Shown piece after piece: positions 10,355 through 21,462 of a stretch of 64,000 bases of DNA. Every line of letters begins with the position of its first letter. Position 1 is the first letter of the stretch. This DNA comes from Onchidella celtica (taxonomy: Eukaryota; Mollusca; Gastropoda; Systellommatophora; Onchidiidae), in NCBI GenBank assembly GCA_963931925.1, contig OZ007580.1, positions 1,788,690-1,852,689 on the forward strand, read 5' to 3'. The notes beneath the pieces are model-generated. The model made no database searches and was not told the DNA's origin. It saw nothing but the letters and a program-made list of their open reading frames with translations. A program made the position numbers and the translations under genes.

Positions 10355-13153
10355 CTAGAATGATCTCATGAACTCATGCAGAGATTGCATGCTGTGGCGC
10401 AGATTGGCGGCAAACAACTCAGCACTGACGCTCGGCTCATTGTCCAGACAACAAACGTTGAATACCACTTTTGTGTTGACCACAAAATAACCCACGCCAT
10501 ACCCTTTAGGACTAGTGGGTAGGACCACAGCGCCAGTGGGACACCCAACCCCGAGAGACTCGGAGTAGACATCAAATCGCTCACCTCCACTTGAAAGACA
10601 AAGCGCCCTTTCCTTAAATAGCGTTGGTGCGGTCTCATAGACATCCTCGGCGATGACATGCAAAGCAGCCAGATGATTCTCGCAGCCACGACCACTGCAG
10701 TTGTCCACAAGCAGCTGCCTGTGTTTTTTCTCTGCACTCCAGAAAGCAGTTTTCTTCTGCTCCAAAGGGGCGTCTACATCCAACATGAGTCTACACCACT
10801 CTATCACCTCCAGCGTTGTGGCACGCATGTATTCATATCGCTGGTGGTGAAAGCGGAGCAGATAAACTTTTGATCCAATAGAAGCGACCCTGAAGTACAT
10901 TCTAAGGAAGGTCAAATGCATCACCATATGTGCAAATGCATCTTTATTAATCTTCCTGGTGACAAAAAAATTGCGCTCATACTCTTCATATTTACAGGAG
11001 GCCGTTCTGATTGTATAGTCCAGTTCAGCGAAAAGTTCTTTCGCGAGTTCAATTCTATCCTCCAGAGTTTCATCGGAATCAAAAACCAAAACTCTTAGGT
11101 AATCAGATGTCGTGGCCAGGTCTCTAAATCTGTCTCTCGATTCAACGGCGTCTATCAAAATTGTTTCGGACATATAACTCATGCGGGATCTGACCTTGTT
11201 CATCAAATCTTCAACTCCGCTGGGAGCCCGTGAGGCACACATGGAGTCTCTCCTGCTCATACTCGCCATCACCTCATCATCCCATTTCTCCGCATCCTCC
11301 ATGATACGTAAATGCATGTAGTGAAGCAGAAACGCCACAATTGGACCGTCAACGATTGCCGTATTGCAGTTGACGGTCACGAGACCATTTGGGTAAACGT
11401 AGAAACTCAGACTTTTGTCGTACCAACGATTACAACCGTCAGCAAAGATTGCCTCGTGCGCCAACAGGTCAAGACTGGAGACATTTGTATTGTCTAGGCT
11501 CACAATAAACAGAGCCTGTTCGATGTCCTGTAGACACGCTCTGTTGTTGGCGCTGTACTCCATCAGATCAACGCGGAATTCTGACCATGTATTCCTGTCC
11601 AAAGATGTCAATACGCCAATACCCATGCCTTGTTCAGATTCATCAGACACATCGTCTACTTGGTTCACAATCGTTTCCAAATACATTTTGATTACTTCAG
11701 TTTCCACAGTCGCCAAACTCGTGTCCATCACATCCAGACTAAATATGCGACCCTTGTAAATCACGATTATATGTCGAGGAGGCTCCAAACTGCTATTTTT
11801 CGTCGGCTCATATGAAATGACTGCGTCTGAAGGTATGCCCGGAAGTTTGGTTGTGGAAAAGAGTCTACGAAACGAGTGCATACATGCCGTGTGACCAGCG
11901 TCATCAAGTACAGGGTTTAACCTTTCAGTTCTAATAAGTTCCCAAAATTCAACTGCAAGTTCAATTACGAAAGCCGCTCTTTGTATCTGGGTTCCTGGAT
12001 TCTCAGGCCAAAGATCATGTACAAATGGAGCAACAATCCCCGTGCTCTGCAACACTGCCTCTTGTCTAGAAAAACGGTGGTCATAATTTGGGACAAACTT
12101 TTTCACCCAGCTTTTCGTTTTGTCGTCGTTCGAGTTCAGAAGAAATTCTTGGTAATTTTTTCCTTCTCCTTTAGCAAATTCTTTGACAATTTTCTCAATG
12201 GTCTCGAACTGCCGGGGTCTGACACATGGCTGGACTGACTGCAGGTACATGGCCACGGTCTGGTTTAAAGATGGCAAAGGCAGACGTGGGAGGTCTGATT
12301 GTCTGGAAAATGTTACGATTTTCGGGAGAGGGTGTCTGTAAATAGTTCTAGCCCGGGAGTCTGGGTTGAGCCAAGGCCACGGCCAAAGTTCTAAATCTAG
12401 GTAAGATGCGGCACCTCCAACATAACCTCCTCGAGAGGTCATGACGCTGTCAAGTCTGGGGCTGCGGGAACGGTGACATGTCAGCTCTGGTAACCCGAAC
12501 CGCAACAAACTGCCCTCAAGAGAAACGTTTTCTTTTGGTACATGCTCAGAGACACTTCTAGCCTCCCACATGTCTTCTTCTACAGGTGTCAACATTCCAA
12601 AGTCTGTATCATTAGCAAAACTTGAGGGTGAAGAACCCATAAAAGACACGAGAGGCGAGTAGTCGGGTTTACCTTTCTGTAAAAGGCTCTCTACTACAGC
12701 TCCCGGATCAAAATTGGTCCGGTATCCTAATTTCTGTCCCAGGATGGCACCCACGTCCACCTTCATCATAGGGGTAGATTCAACACGAAAAGAAACTGTA
12801 TTACCGGGTCGGCCCCCTGGGATGACAGAAGGCTTCGGGGAGATACTGAGGCGGCGAACGGACGAGGTGAAGGACGTTCTCTGACTGGCGCCATGATGTA
12901 ACACAGACATGTCAAAATCCAGATCAAAAACTACACGTTTGCTGGACATTGTACTGTTCGTTCGTAATGGCAGAAATCGAGTTGTGCTCGACGTCCTTCT
13001 GTCCCTGTGGAAGTGTTCTACAGGAACTTGAAGAAAGTTCTGGCCACTCATTCTGTTAAAGCTGACATTTTCCAAATTGAGTGCTAGATAAAGTGAAACG
13101 GCAGAGCATAGATTGCTGATCCGTGAACTGTATGCCCAACCAGCGGGTCTCAC
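10355..13153 (-). CDS. Choline/carnitine O-acyltransferase family protein, probable pseudoenzyme, long N-terminal extension
   Basis: The frame has 932 codons without a stop and no visible intron. Residues about 288-932 follow the choline/carnitine acyltransferase fold end to end: LPRLPLPSLNQT (288-299), RLFSTTKLPG (430-439), DRNTW (519-523), a GCNRWYDKSL block (573-582), the active-site strand near 593-604 and the C-terminal HLAALHVIAEDV block (827-838) through PKGYGVGY (882-889). Active members move an acyl group between CoA and carnitine or choline using one histidine. Here the E-H-A/S position reads C-N-T-A, so Thr598 (codon 11360-11362) replaces that histidine, while the following D-G-P is kept. 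The Ser-Thr-Ser motif is LSSGGE (853-858). Catalysis is therefore unlikely; ligand binding or a regulatory role is possible. The first codon of the open stretch is GTG; plausible ATG starts are Met35 (13051) and Met69 (12949), both with A at -3. Residues 1-287 match nothing I know. A 645-residue intact fold argues for purifying selection, and lack of introns suggests a retrogene or one large exon. A poly-A site was not identified with confidence. Confidence 0.88.
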   Translation of the reverse strand: MRPAGWAYSSRISNLCSAVSLYLALNLENVSFNRMSGQNFLQVPVEHFHRDRRTSSTTRFLPLRTNSTMSSKRVVFDLDFDMSVLHHGASQRTSFTSSVRRLSISPKPSVIPGGRPGNTVSFRVESTPMMKVDVGAILGQKLGYRTNFDPGAVVESLLQKGKPDYSPLVSFMGSSPSSFANDTDFGMLTPVEEDMWEARSVSEHVPKENVSLEGSLLRFGLPELTCHRSRSPRLDSVMTSRGGYVGGAASYLDLELWPWPWLNPDSRARTIYRHPLPKIVTFSRQSDLPRLPLPSLNQTVAMYLQSVQPCVRPRQFETIEKIVKEFAKGEGKNYQEFLLNSNDDKTKSWVKKFVPNYDHRFSRQEAVLQSTGIVAPFVHDLWPENPGTQIQRAAFVIELAVEFWELIRTERLNPVLDDAGHTACMHSFRRLFSTTKLPGIPSDAVISYEPTKNSSLEPPRHIIVIYKGRIFSLDVMDTSLATVETEVIKMYLETIVNQVDDVSDESEQGMGIGVLTSLDRNTWSEFRVDLMEYSANNRACLQDIEQALFIVSLDNTNVSSLDLLAHEAIFADGCNRWYDKSLSFYVYPNGLVTVNCNTAIVDGPIVAFLLHYMHLRIMEDAEKWDDEVMASMSRRDSMCASRAPSGVEDLMNKVRSRMSYMSETILIDAVESRDRFRDLATTSDYLRVLVFDSDETLEDRIELAKELFAELDYTIRTASCKYEEYERNFFVTRKINKDAFAHMVMHLTFLRMYFRVASIGSKVYLLRFHHQRYEYMRATTLEVIEWCRLMLDVDAPLEQKKTAFWSAEKKHRQLLVDNCSGRGCENHLAALHVIAEDVYETAPTLFKERALCLSSGGERFDVYSESLGVGCPTGAVVLPTSPKGYGVGYFVVNTKVVFNVCCLDNEPSVSAELFAANLRHSMQSLHEFMRSF

Positions 13154-13410
13154 CTTGGCTTCATCTTATGTCTGTTACCTTAAGGATAAGCAACACTTTG
13201 CACAGTTGTACGAGAAAGCCCTTGCGGCAATGGAATGTATCAGGTTCCATAACCTGCGGTCATAATAAAACATCCTATTGAAATACAATGATTATGCATG
13301 ACTTGAAATGTTCTCTCCTCTAGACAATCCATTGGTTTAAGGCCGTTTATGAAAACCCGCCATAATTATATCACCTATCCAGCATGAAAACATACATTTA
13401 TGCATGCTCG

Positions 13411-13426
13411 CACACACACACACACC

Positions 13427-13457
<31 letters not shown>

Positions 13458-13610
13458 AGAGGCAGAGAGAGAGAGAGAGAGAGAGGACGTGGCCAAGGCC
13501 AAGGATAGAAGAATACAACTCAAACATTGTCCGTGTCTCAAGGAGTCGTCGACTAATCACCAAACAAAGAATGAATTTAGTGTACCAATAATCTGAGTTG
13601 ATTCTATCAT
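13411..13610 (+). repeat. GA-headed dispersed repeat, copy A
   Basis: A (CA)n and (GA)n run (13411-13483) leads into GGACGTGGCCAAGGCCAAGG, then AGAAGAATACAACTCAAACA and a tail with CAAACAAAGAATGAATTTAG and TGTACCAATAATCTGAGTTG. The same body follows GA runs at 47245-47365 and 47522-47640. No terminal repeats were found. Confidence 0.6.
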
Positions 13611-16600
13611 GACGAGTTCCTTACGCTGACAACTATAAAACCGCGCGAGCAAATTTATTAAACAGTAGATTCGTCTCTTTCAAGAGCATCTGAAAATATA
13701 CAAATTCACATGAACCTTTGGAAGGGGTTTGAACCTTCAGAGATCTCTAGATTCTTCATTAATTGTTCACGAAGAGGTTCCGAGCGTAGAAAGACTTCCG
13801 TCTGTAGTTCATGACCCTGTCCCGCCCCGGCCAGATGGAATGGACTCTCTGAAAGTCCCAGAACAATGAACTGTCAGACGGTTGACATCTCTCCATCTGG
13901 ATACCGGGTAGATTCATTATTTGACATTAATCTGGTTTCAGTCCGCCAGCGTGCTGGAATTTTAACCAATTTGATTTACTGTCAGAAGTTATATTTTAAG
14001 GGCCAGTGGCTCTTTGGGCGTAAAGCCAAAGTAATCGATTATACAATAGCCTTTTTTTCTGACCAGCATGGGGCCAATTTCCGAAAAAGCATTTTGCACA
14101 CGGAAAAGTTCTTGCAGCCAATCCGCCAGCCGTAACTACAACTACAACCTTAAGGCTGGCACCCAAAGTTATCATAGAAACAAAAAGCCAGGCTACTCCA
14201 TCTCCTTCCTCAAACCGTTATTCCGTTCAGCATTGAACCCTTGCTTTGAAATCTGATTGTTTTACTTACCATTTCTACGCTTAGGTTGGATAGAATATTG
14301 TTTCTGTTAGACCTGATTTGTTGTTCGTACGATCGTATTGACTCCCATCGCTGGTAATTGTAAGTCAAATCCAACGAGTTTTCATGTGCTCACTATAGGC
14401 CTCACAAAAGGGGAGAATATTAAGGTACCACAGCATGTAATGAGTCTGCAGGGGTAAACTAGCCAAAATAAATGGCGATAAATGCTCCGTATTAAAGGAA
14501 AGAGGAACAATATGTAGATCTATACATTTCTTCAAATTTTTTGTCACTTGCCTGAATGTAAAATGCTCAGTTGGACGCAAAGACATAGTAAGCCGTCCTT
14601 CTATCTTTCCATTCACCCGAATAAATACTTTACTGTGACTGCCATTTCTAAATTTAAAAAAATGATGTTTTTTTTAAAATTCTCGATAGATCCTTATCTT
14701 GATATTGACAGATGACACAGAAATAAACTTCAGAATGTCACAATGATATTCATTCAGATGTGGTTCACTTACGTGCTCTTGGTATGACCATTGTCTATTT
14801 TGGCAAGACCGCGATGTGCAATTTTATAGATCAACTTGACCGATTTCATCCTGGCTTTTAAGAATACTGCAGAATGTCCATTTCTGATAAGCGCAAAGAA
14901 GAATTTGACAAACTCATATTTTCGGAGATAGGATGTTTTTTACGCCATGCTTTAAAACTATCGCCAGGCAGTACAAACTTCTGATAAATGTTGGTCTATT
15001 TCCCAATCCCATCCCACCTACGCTTCCATCACAATAAATCTCCCGGGGTTTTTTCAGTTTCTACATTCCGTGCGTTTTGATACTGCTCGCTGTGAAACTT
15101 CACAGTTACTCATTTTCTGATCTAGTTCATTCCAGCGGGAGGTGGAAAAGCCAATTAACATTGTCATAATCCTCCTCTCGCAAGTGACTCTCTCCATTAA
15201 CAGACTCACAACGGCATGCTCCCCTTTTTTCTCTATACCAGCGAATCATCCAGAGAAAATGTACTCTCAGAGGGCTGGTAGGGTAGGTGTGTGTGTGTGT
15301 GGGGGGGGGGGGGAAAGGGTGGGGAGCGTGGGGGGGGGGAGGGGGAGGGCTCCCCCCGACGAATGAAAAGCTTACAAGGGGTTCTGGAGAGATGTAAGTG
15401 CCGGTATTTCAGAGATGTCCCCTCAAATTGTCAGTGCCGGTATTTGTGAGATATCCTCCCCCTCCCAAGTTGTCAACGTCTCCAATAAATCGTGTAACTG
15501 CAATCATCCAACTGACAACCCCCCCTCCCCCCACCTCCGGGTGTTTCCTAATTTTCAGTGGTTACAGAACTTCAAGGGAGGCTAATGTAATTTTAACGGC
15601 TTGAGATTGTTTTGACTGACCCGATCAACGCAGCAAGTGTTCTCTCTTGTCCTGTCGCCAACATCCATTCATCCGCAAGAACTTCAGTCAATTCACATTC
15701 AAATAAAGCCATTGCTCAGATAGTTGGCAGTAACTTCACAATACATCTCCTAGAAAACTGCAACTCAGTTTAAAGTATCCTTACCTTGCTCAGATTTCTC
15801 GTCTTAAGACACTTCTTCCAGTGTTCACGTCCAGTGCCCTAAGCCATAATATAAAGTTTGAAGGTCCCCCGATGGAAAATTACACCAGAAAGTTTCACAA
15901 AGATAATTATATGTACCAAAATGGAACCCTGACTGGCCACAAAATCACAATAACATAATAATGTATAAATTAGTAACATCTTAAAAGCCCCCCCCCCCCC
16001 CCAAATGAACGAAAAGAATTTTTGAACTTTCTTGCAGGCCTCTGCGGATTTTGTGGGGCCCTGTTTGGTGCACTGTGTGGGGCCCTATGTGGGGTCCTGT
16101 GCAGTAATTCGTTTAGTTTATGACTAAATTCAGCACTGCTGAAGTCTTAAGCTCAAGACTGTAATCAACACAAAGAGCTGAAGAAGCTTTGCCGGAGAAA
16201 AGTTTCTGTTCCCAAGCCAATCGTGTGGGATGCCCGGCTGCCCAGCTTACATTGTAACCTGCAGCATTACAATAGTTCTTAATTTCCTGATGGTAAATCC
16301 AAATCTCATCATAATGTCGTAGTCCCAAGTCTTTGAACAAAAGGCAAGTCTGGGCATTAGGAATTGCTATGATGAGCTCCCATCCGCCCCCCGCCTGTAG
16401 GGATCTGTGGTGCCTCCCAGTGAGGACCCGACACACAGAGGATGTCTTTACAGACACACAAACGAAGCGACGGCAATTACAAGAACAGCGGGACAAGAGG
16501 CTTAGACTTGAAGCTCTGGAGAAACAAAGAAATTTCTACTTGTCTCTGAGCTCCGGACAATCGACTGGAAATTAGACATAACAATAGAAATCCTCTCCAG

Positions 16601-17355
16601 TTCTAGTACACCCCTAACTACCAATCTTCCTATGAAATCCGTCACAATCCCAAGTCTATACATAGAATCTCACTCAACAGATATTTTATTAGATTTGGGA
16701 ACAATCTCACTTTGTATATATTTCATCAGTTCCTGTCAGAGTGTATTGCCTTGGGTAATGATGTGTCATTGTTACAGGCCCACCCCCAAGGCCAAATGGC
16801 GGGACTTGTATAATACAAACAGATGAACGACCGTTTCCCCAGGGCCAAGAAAAATCCACATCTTCTCTCCAGGAAAGTTCCAGAGCTTTGGACGTCTTTC
16901 AGAAAGTACATTGCCCACGCTGTCCTGTGCCAAAGCTTCATACAGAATTAATAGGTGTAGTTTTTTTTTTCCTTCTTATTTCGTTCTTTTCCCACCCCTT
17001 GTAGCTCTAGCACTGAGCCTTTGCCAGCGGGCAGCCCTGGTCATTCCACATACAAGAGTATTGATTTTTTTTTTTCCATAGAATTTTCCCTTAACCCAAT
17101 GACACACGGTGGCCATTGCCAAACTGTCTAGAGCTAAGTTTTTGTTCTGAGGGGAGTTTATTATTCTATTGTATTAAAGCGTAAGGAAACTACGGGTCGA
17201 CACATTTTGTTAGACAGTGGGAGAGGTATGTTTGTGAGAGGGGGGGGGGGGGCTCTTTGTAAAGTCGCTCTCCCAGGAGTTTTTTTGCTTGGGGGTGGGA
17301 TGGGTGGGGTAGCCGTTCAGTGACAACAAGTGGTGAAATGCAATCCCTTCCCAGT
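13611..17355. other. Gene-free stretch with poly-G/C tracts
   Basis: G-rich tract at about 15289-15355 and C run at about 15988-16002. A 127-codon minus frame at 16113-16496 is the longest non-repetitive one but matches no family I recognise. Confidence 0.55.
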
Positions 17356-17360
17356 AACAT

Positions 17361-18590
17361 TGTCACGAGCAGAGTTAGGGTCTTGGGGATGTTACGACTG
17401 CACGAGAGGCAGCTAACTCACACTCGGACACAACCACACAAGAAAAGTATTAAATAACTAGAGCGTATATATGTCAGGCCGGTCAGGCCATAGTTTACAT
17501 AAATATTAATAACAAAACAAAAGACAATAGGGGTATATATCCAAACCAAAAAAAACTCTAATTAATAACTTAACCAATGATATTCATGTAACTATGGAGG
17601 TACTGCAATCAATAGCAAATAGGTATATTATACGAAACTAGATATCAATTTAAAGTGACAGTTGAGTCGCCACTGGCCAGTCGCCAGGCAAACTCTCCAT
17701 ATATCATATGGGCTTAAATGTTAGGAGAGCCCAGTACGTTCAAAGCCTACAGAAGCACTCTTCGGCTTGTAGGTAATTTAAGCAGTTGCCAAAAGACTAT
17801 ATTTTATGCACAATCACTATTCAATTCATCAACAATGTGCTATATTATTCCAATCATACTATGGCAATAGATCTATGATACAGGACACTCGTGGTCGAGT
17901 GCCAGCTGGGGTTTCCTTAGTCTTCCTATGAGGCTGTAGTTCTCTCTCTATCTCCGATCTCTATTATACTTGAATAAATAAGATATATTACCATTGCTCA
18001 CGCCTACTGGTAGGCGCGAACATCAATATAGCGCAGCGTGGGCTTTCAAAGGTCAGCCCACTCAGACCTTTCTTTCTAGAGCTCAGTCAGTCCCTTAGCA
18101 AGGACTTCTTGTCTTCAAAGCACACAGTTCAGGTACTGGTCAACCGGAGATACTTCACGACACGATGCTTCTGCTCGTCTGTATTCACTAAATCTGAACG
18201 TTACACGATGTTATATACTATCTAACTACCCAGCGTGCTAGTCCGCTGGCCCAATTAGTTCAGCTATCTCATAGGTCGAAACCTCCCACCATTTTAATTG
18301 TAGTAATACGTCTGCACTTTTCTACCAGCCAGTTAACGTGCAAAAACTTGTCTAGTCATACTTAACAATGTCAACTGTCCCCACCTTGTTTCACCCCTAC
18401 TCCATTACTTATTAATCACGAACATTAAAACCGACAAGCGTGAATCTAACAGTTTAACTTTACATTTATTTACTCACCAACTATAATTTGGCGAGGACCG
18501 TTCAAGGCCACCAGCCAATTTCTCATGGCCCTGGTAAAACAACAACAACTCACTCTCTGCGTGAGTTTTAATAACATCTGAATCATGACA
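17361..18590. mobile_element. Candidate solo LTR 1 (1230 bp), target duplication AACAT
   Basis: It begins TGTCACGAGC and ends AATCATGACA, giving the inverted pair TGTCA/TGACA. The five bases before (17356-17360) and after (18591-18595) are both AACAT. No coding frame lies inside. A TATA-like ATAGTATATAAC on the minus strand about 375 bp from the right end suggests minus orientation. Its start shares spaced words with LTR 2, including TTGGGGAT and ACTCACAC. A solo LTR left by LTR-LTR recombination explains all of this; the superfamily is unknown. Confidence 0.65.
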
Positions 18591-19164
18591 AACATCACAT
18601 AAAATAAACGGTATAAAGATGAATAATATCTTTTTTTTAAAAATCATAATGTCTAGGTATAACTGTTGCCCTCCACAATGTCAGATCTCCTCTCCCCTGT
18701 CTGCTAACCCGAAGTTGTCCTGGGCATGCTCTCTCTAATAAAAACAAAAACGAACAAACAGACAACAAGAAAGGCACAGAGTGAAATCCCACATGTCAAA
18801 CTGCACACGACTCAGTGACTGTCAAGTCCCACCTTCAGACTGTCTCGGTTGGACTGGAAAAAGTGGAAACTTCCGAGTGTTGTCTTTACTCGGAGGAGAG
18901 CGGTTTGAGGACAGCGGCATTTTGAAAGGTGGGGGGGTTGGGGTGGGAAAGGGCTCTATTTTCAATGTCTATGATGGTCTTAGTGTGGGTGAGGATGGCG
19001 GTAGGGGGTGGGCTATTGCCAGACTAAGACGGTTTCAGTGTGTGTGGCTAACCAGAACAAACAAACCCGATGTCTGCTTAGAGGGTCCCGACATTGTCAA
19101 GTCAGGGACAGCACCATTGGATCTACAGTGAGGTTTGCGTAGTACTAGTCTCCGGCATCTACAG

Positions 19165-19408
19165 CAGGGGTCACCAAACTTTTTTCATAGAGGGCCGGAT
19201 AACTGACAGACTTACAAGCGCGGGCCGCATAAGCAATCTGATCAATACTTGCAAGCCAGAAGAAAAGCTCTAGAGGAATCTTGGTCAGAGGAAGCTTGTC
19301 CATCCCGTAGCTCTAGATATCCCTGGTTTTATCAAACAAAATCAAGTACCATGGCGGGCCGGATGAACTGACGTCGCGGGCCGGATCGCCGTAGTTTGGT
19401 GACCCCTG
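19165..19408. mobile_element. hAT-type MITE, 244 bp
   Basis: Perfect 16-bp terminal inverted repeats, CAGGGGTCACCAAACT at 19165-19180 and its reverse complement at 19393-19408, are flanked by a perfect 8-bp duplication ATCTACAG (19157-19164 and 19409-19416). The CAGGGGTC...GGGCCG composition and 8-bp duplication are typical of hAT-superfamily non-autonomous elements. There is no transposase frame. The element sits inside a two-copy tandem repeat of about 37 bp whose unit starts with ATCTACAGTGAG. Confidence 0.9.
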
Positions 19409-19857
19409 ATCTACAGTGAGACTTGCCAAGTACTAGCCTCCAGCAATTTCTCTTGTGATAAGGTTAAAAAAAAGACGTTGTAACATGATTTACTTAGGCA
19501 ACATTGGGATGAATTGGAAAGAATGACGGAATAATGGGGAAGAGCCTTGAAATGGGCACCTAGTCAGCGGTGTTCAAATTCATGTGTCAGAGGGTGTACA
19601 GATGGATGGATGGAATAAACAGATGGATACATTGGCGGGTGCACAGGTGGATGCATAGTCAAATGGATGGTTAGATGATGGATAGATTGTCGGGAGGTCC
19701 GACTAAAAGGTGCATAGATCTAAGTAATAAAATCATGTAAACTTTAAAAGAGGAAAAAAAAGTAGGATTTTAGCGGTCTGTATGCGGAAGTAGCAAGTAG
19801 TCAAATTAACAGCAAGGCAAACTAGTGGATGAATAGACAGGCATATAGACATACGGA

Positions 19858-20285
<428 letters not shown>

Positions 20286-20864
20286 CAAATTCTGAAACCC
20301 TATTACAACGCATCCAATAGAGTAACTAAATACCGAAAAAAAAAATACATTAAAAACTACATCTTACACTATTCTGTGCGATTTGAGCGTTCACAAAACA
20401 ATCAAAAACCAAAAGGAAGAGATTAAGGAACTTTGAAATGGCGAGAGCCACCTCAAAAGCTCAACTGATGTATTAACACTAGAATCCGAATATGTAAACA
20501 TATTCACGGATGTCATAGGCGTTAACCCTGGCAAATTTATTCTTGCATCTTCCTTTTGACGATCAAACATTACGGGCTATTCATTTACAGTAGACATTTT
20601 TAATCATCCTATTACACAGTAGATTCTTGCACTAAGTACACTGACGGGCGATGTTCTTGCCTTTATAAACACACAGTCGGTTGACAAGACAGCGCCTGGA
20701 GGACACTCGCATGTATCAGAATAAATTTGAACAAGTTTCTAAAGGAGTGAAATTTCAAAATGTTTTTGAACCACCACTAAAGCATTGGCAGCTCAGGCTA
20801 TCTGCCGCTCCAAGAAAATACGAGAGACATACTCTGTGAAATGTTAACTTTCTTGACGCGGGTT

Positions 20865-20968
20865 TTTTAAAATAATAATAGTAATAATAGTAATAAATAT
20901 AACAATAAATAACATTTATATAATACCCCTGCCCGTTAATGACCGGGCTCTAAGCGCTTTACATCATC
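20865..20968 (-). repeat. SINE/LINE 3' tail, inverted relative to the 25.6-kb copy
   Basis: Read on the minus strand it gives GTAAAGCGCTTAGAG, a CCCGGTCATTAACGGG stem, TATATAAATGTTATT and then an (ATT)-rich run. This is the same kind of tail as at 25620-25730. Confidence 0.6.
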
Positions 20969-21462
20969 CATGCCATATGTGTGCTAAAACACACATACAA
21001 ATAGGTACAAACACGCATACATACATAAACACACACAAATATACAAATTAATTTATTTAATAGATAAATAAAGAAAAACAAAAAAATATTCATGGACACG
21101 CAGAATGTAAAGAGATAGCGCTTCAGCTGAAGTTCGGTAGTCATAAAATGTTTCAATCTCTCCAAGACGGACGCCCCCTGAACAGTAGATTTTTTCATTC
21201 ACGGTATTAGTGAGTTTGAGAGAAAGGAGAGGGGGTGAGGAAGGAGAGGCGCATGCAGCACTTCTTGTGGCCTTTGATATATTAAATGGTCTTCTTAAAT
21301 GATGGATTCGTAGGAAAAATGAAAAATAAAATAGTCCCAATGTTGGTACTTGAGTGAGACACATTGCACGTCCTGTTGAACCCTTGCAAGGTATTCATAC
21401 ACAAGTTTTGGAACTACTTACATCTAAATTTGTTTGTCGTCAAAGTTTTTCAGAATAATGTT

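Noticed and set aside
16113..16496. 127-codon minus-strand frame with non-repetitive composition
   Set aside because: No recognisable domain, no convincing splice or start context; could be chance.
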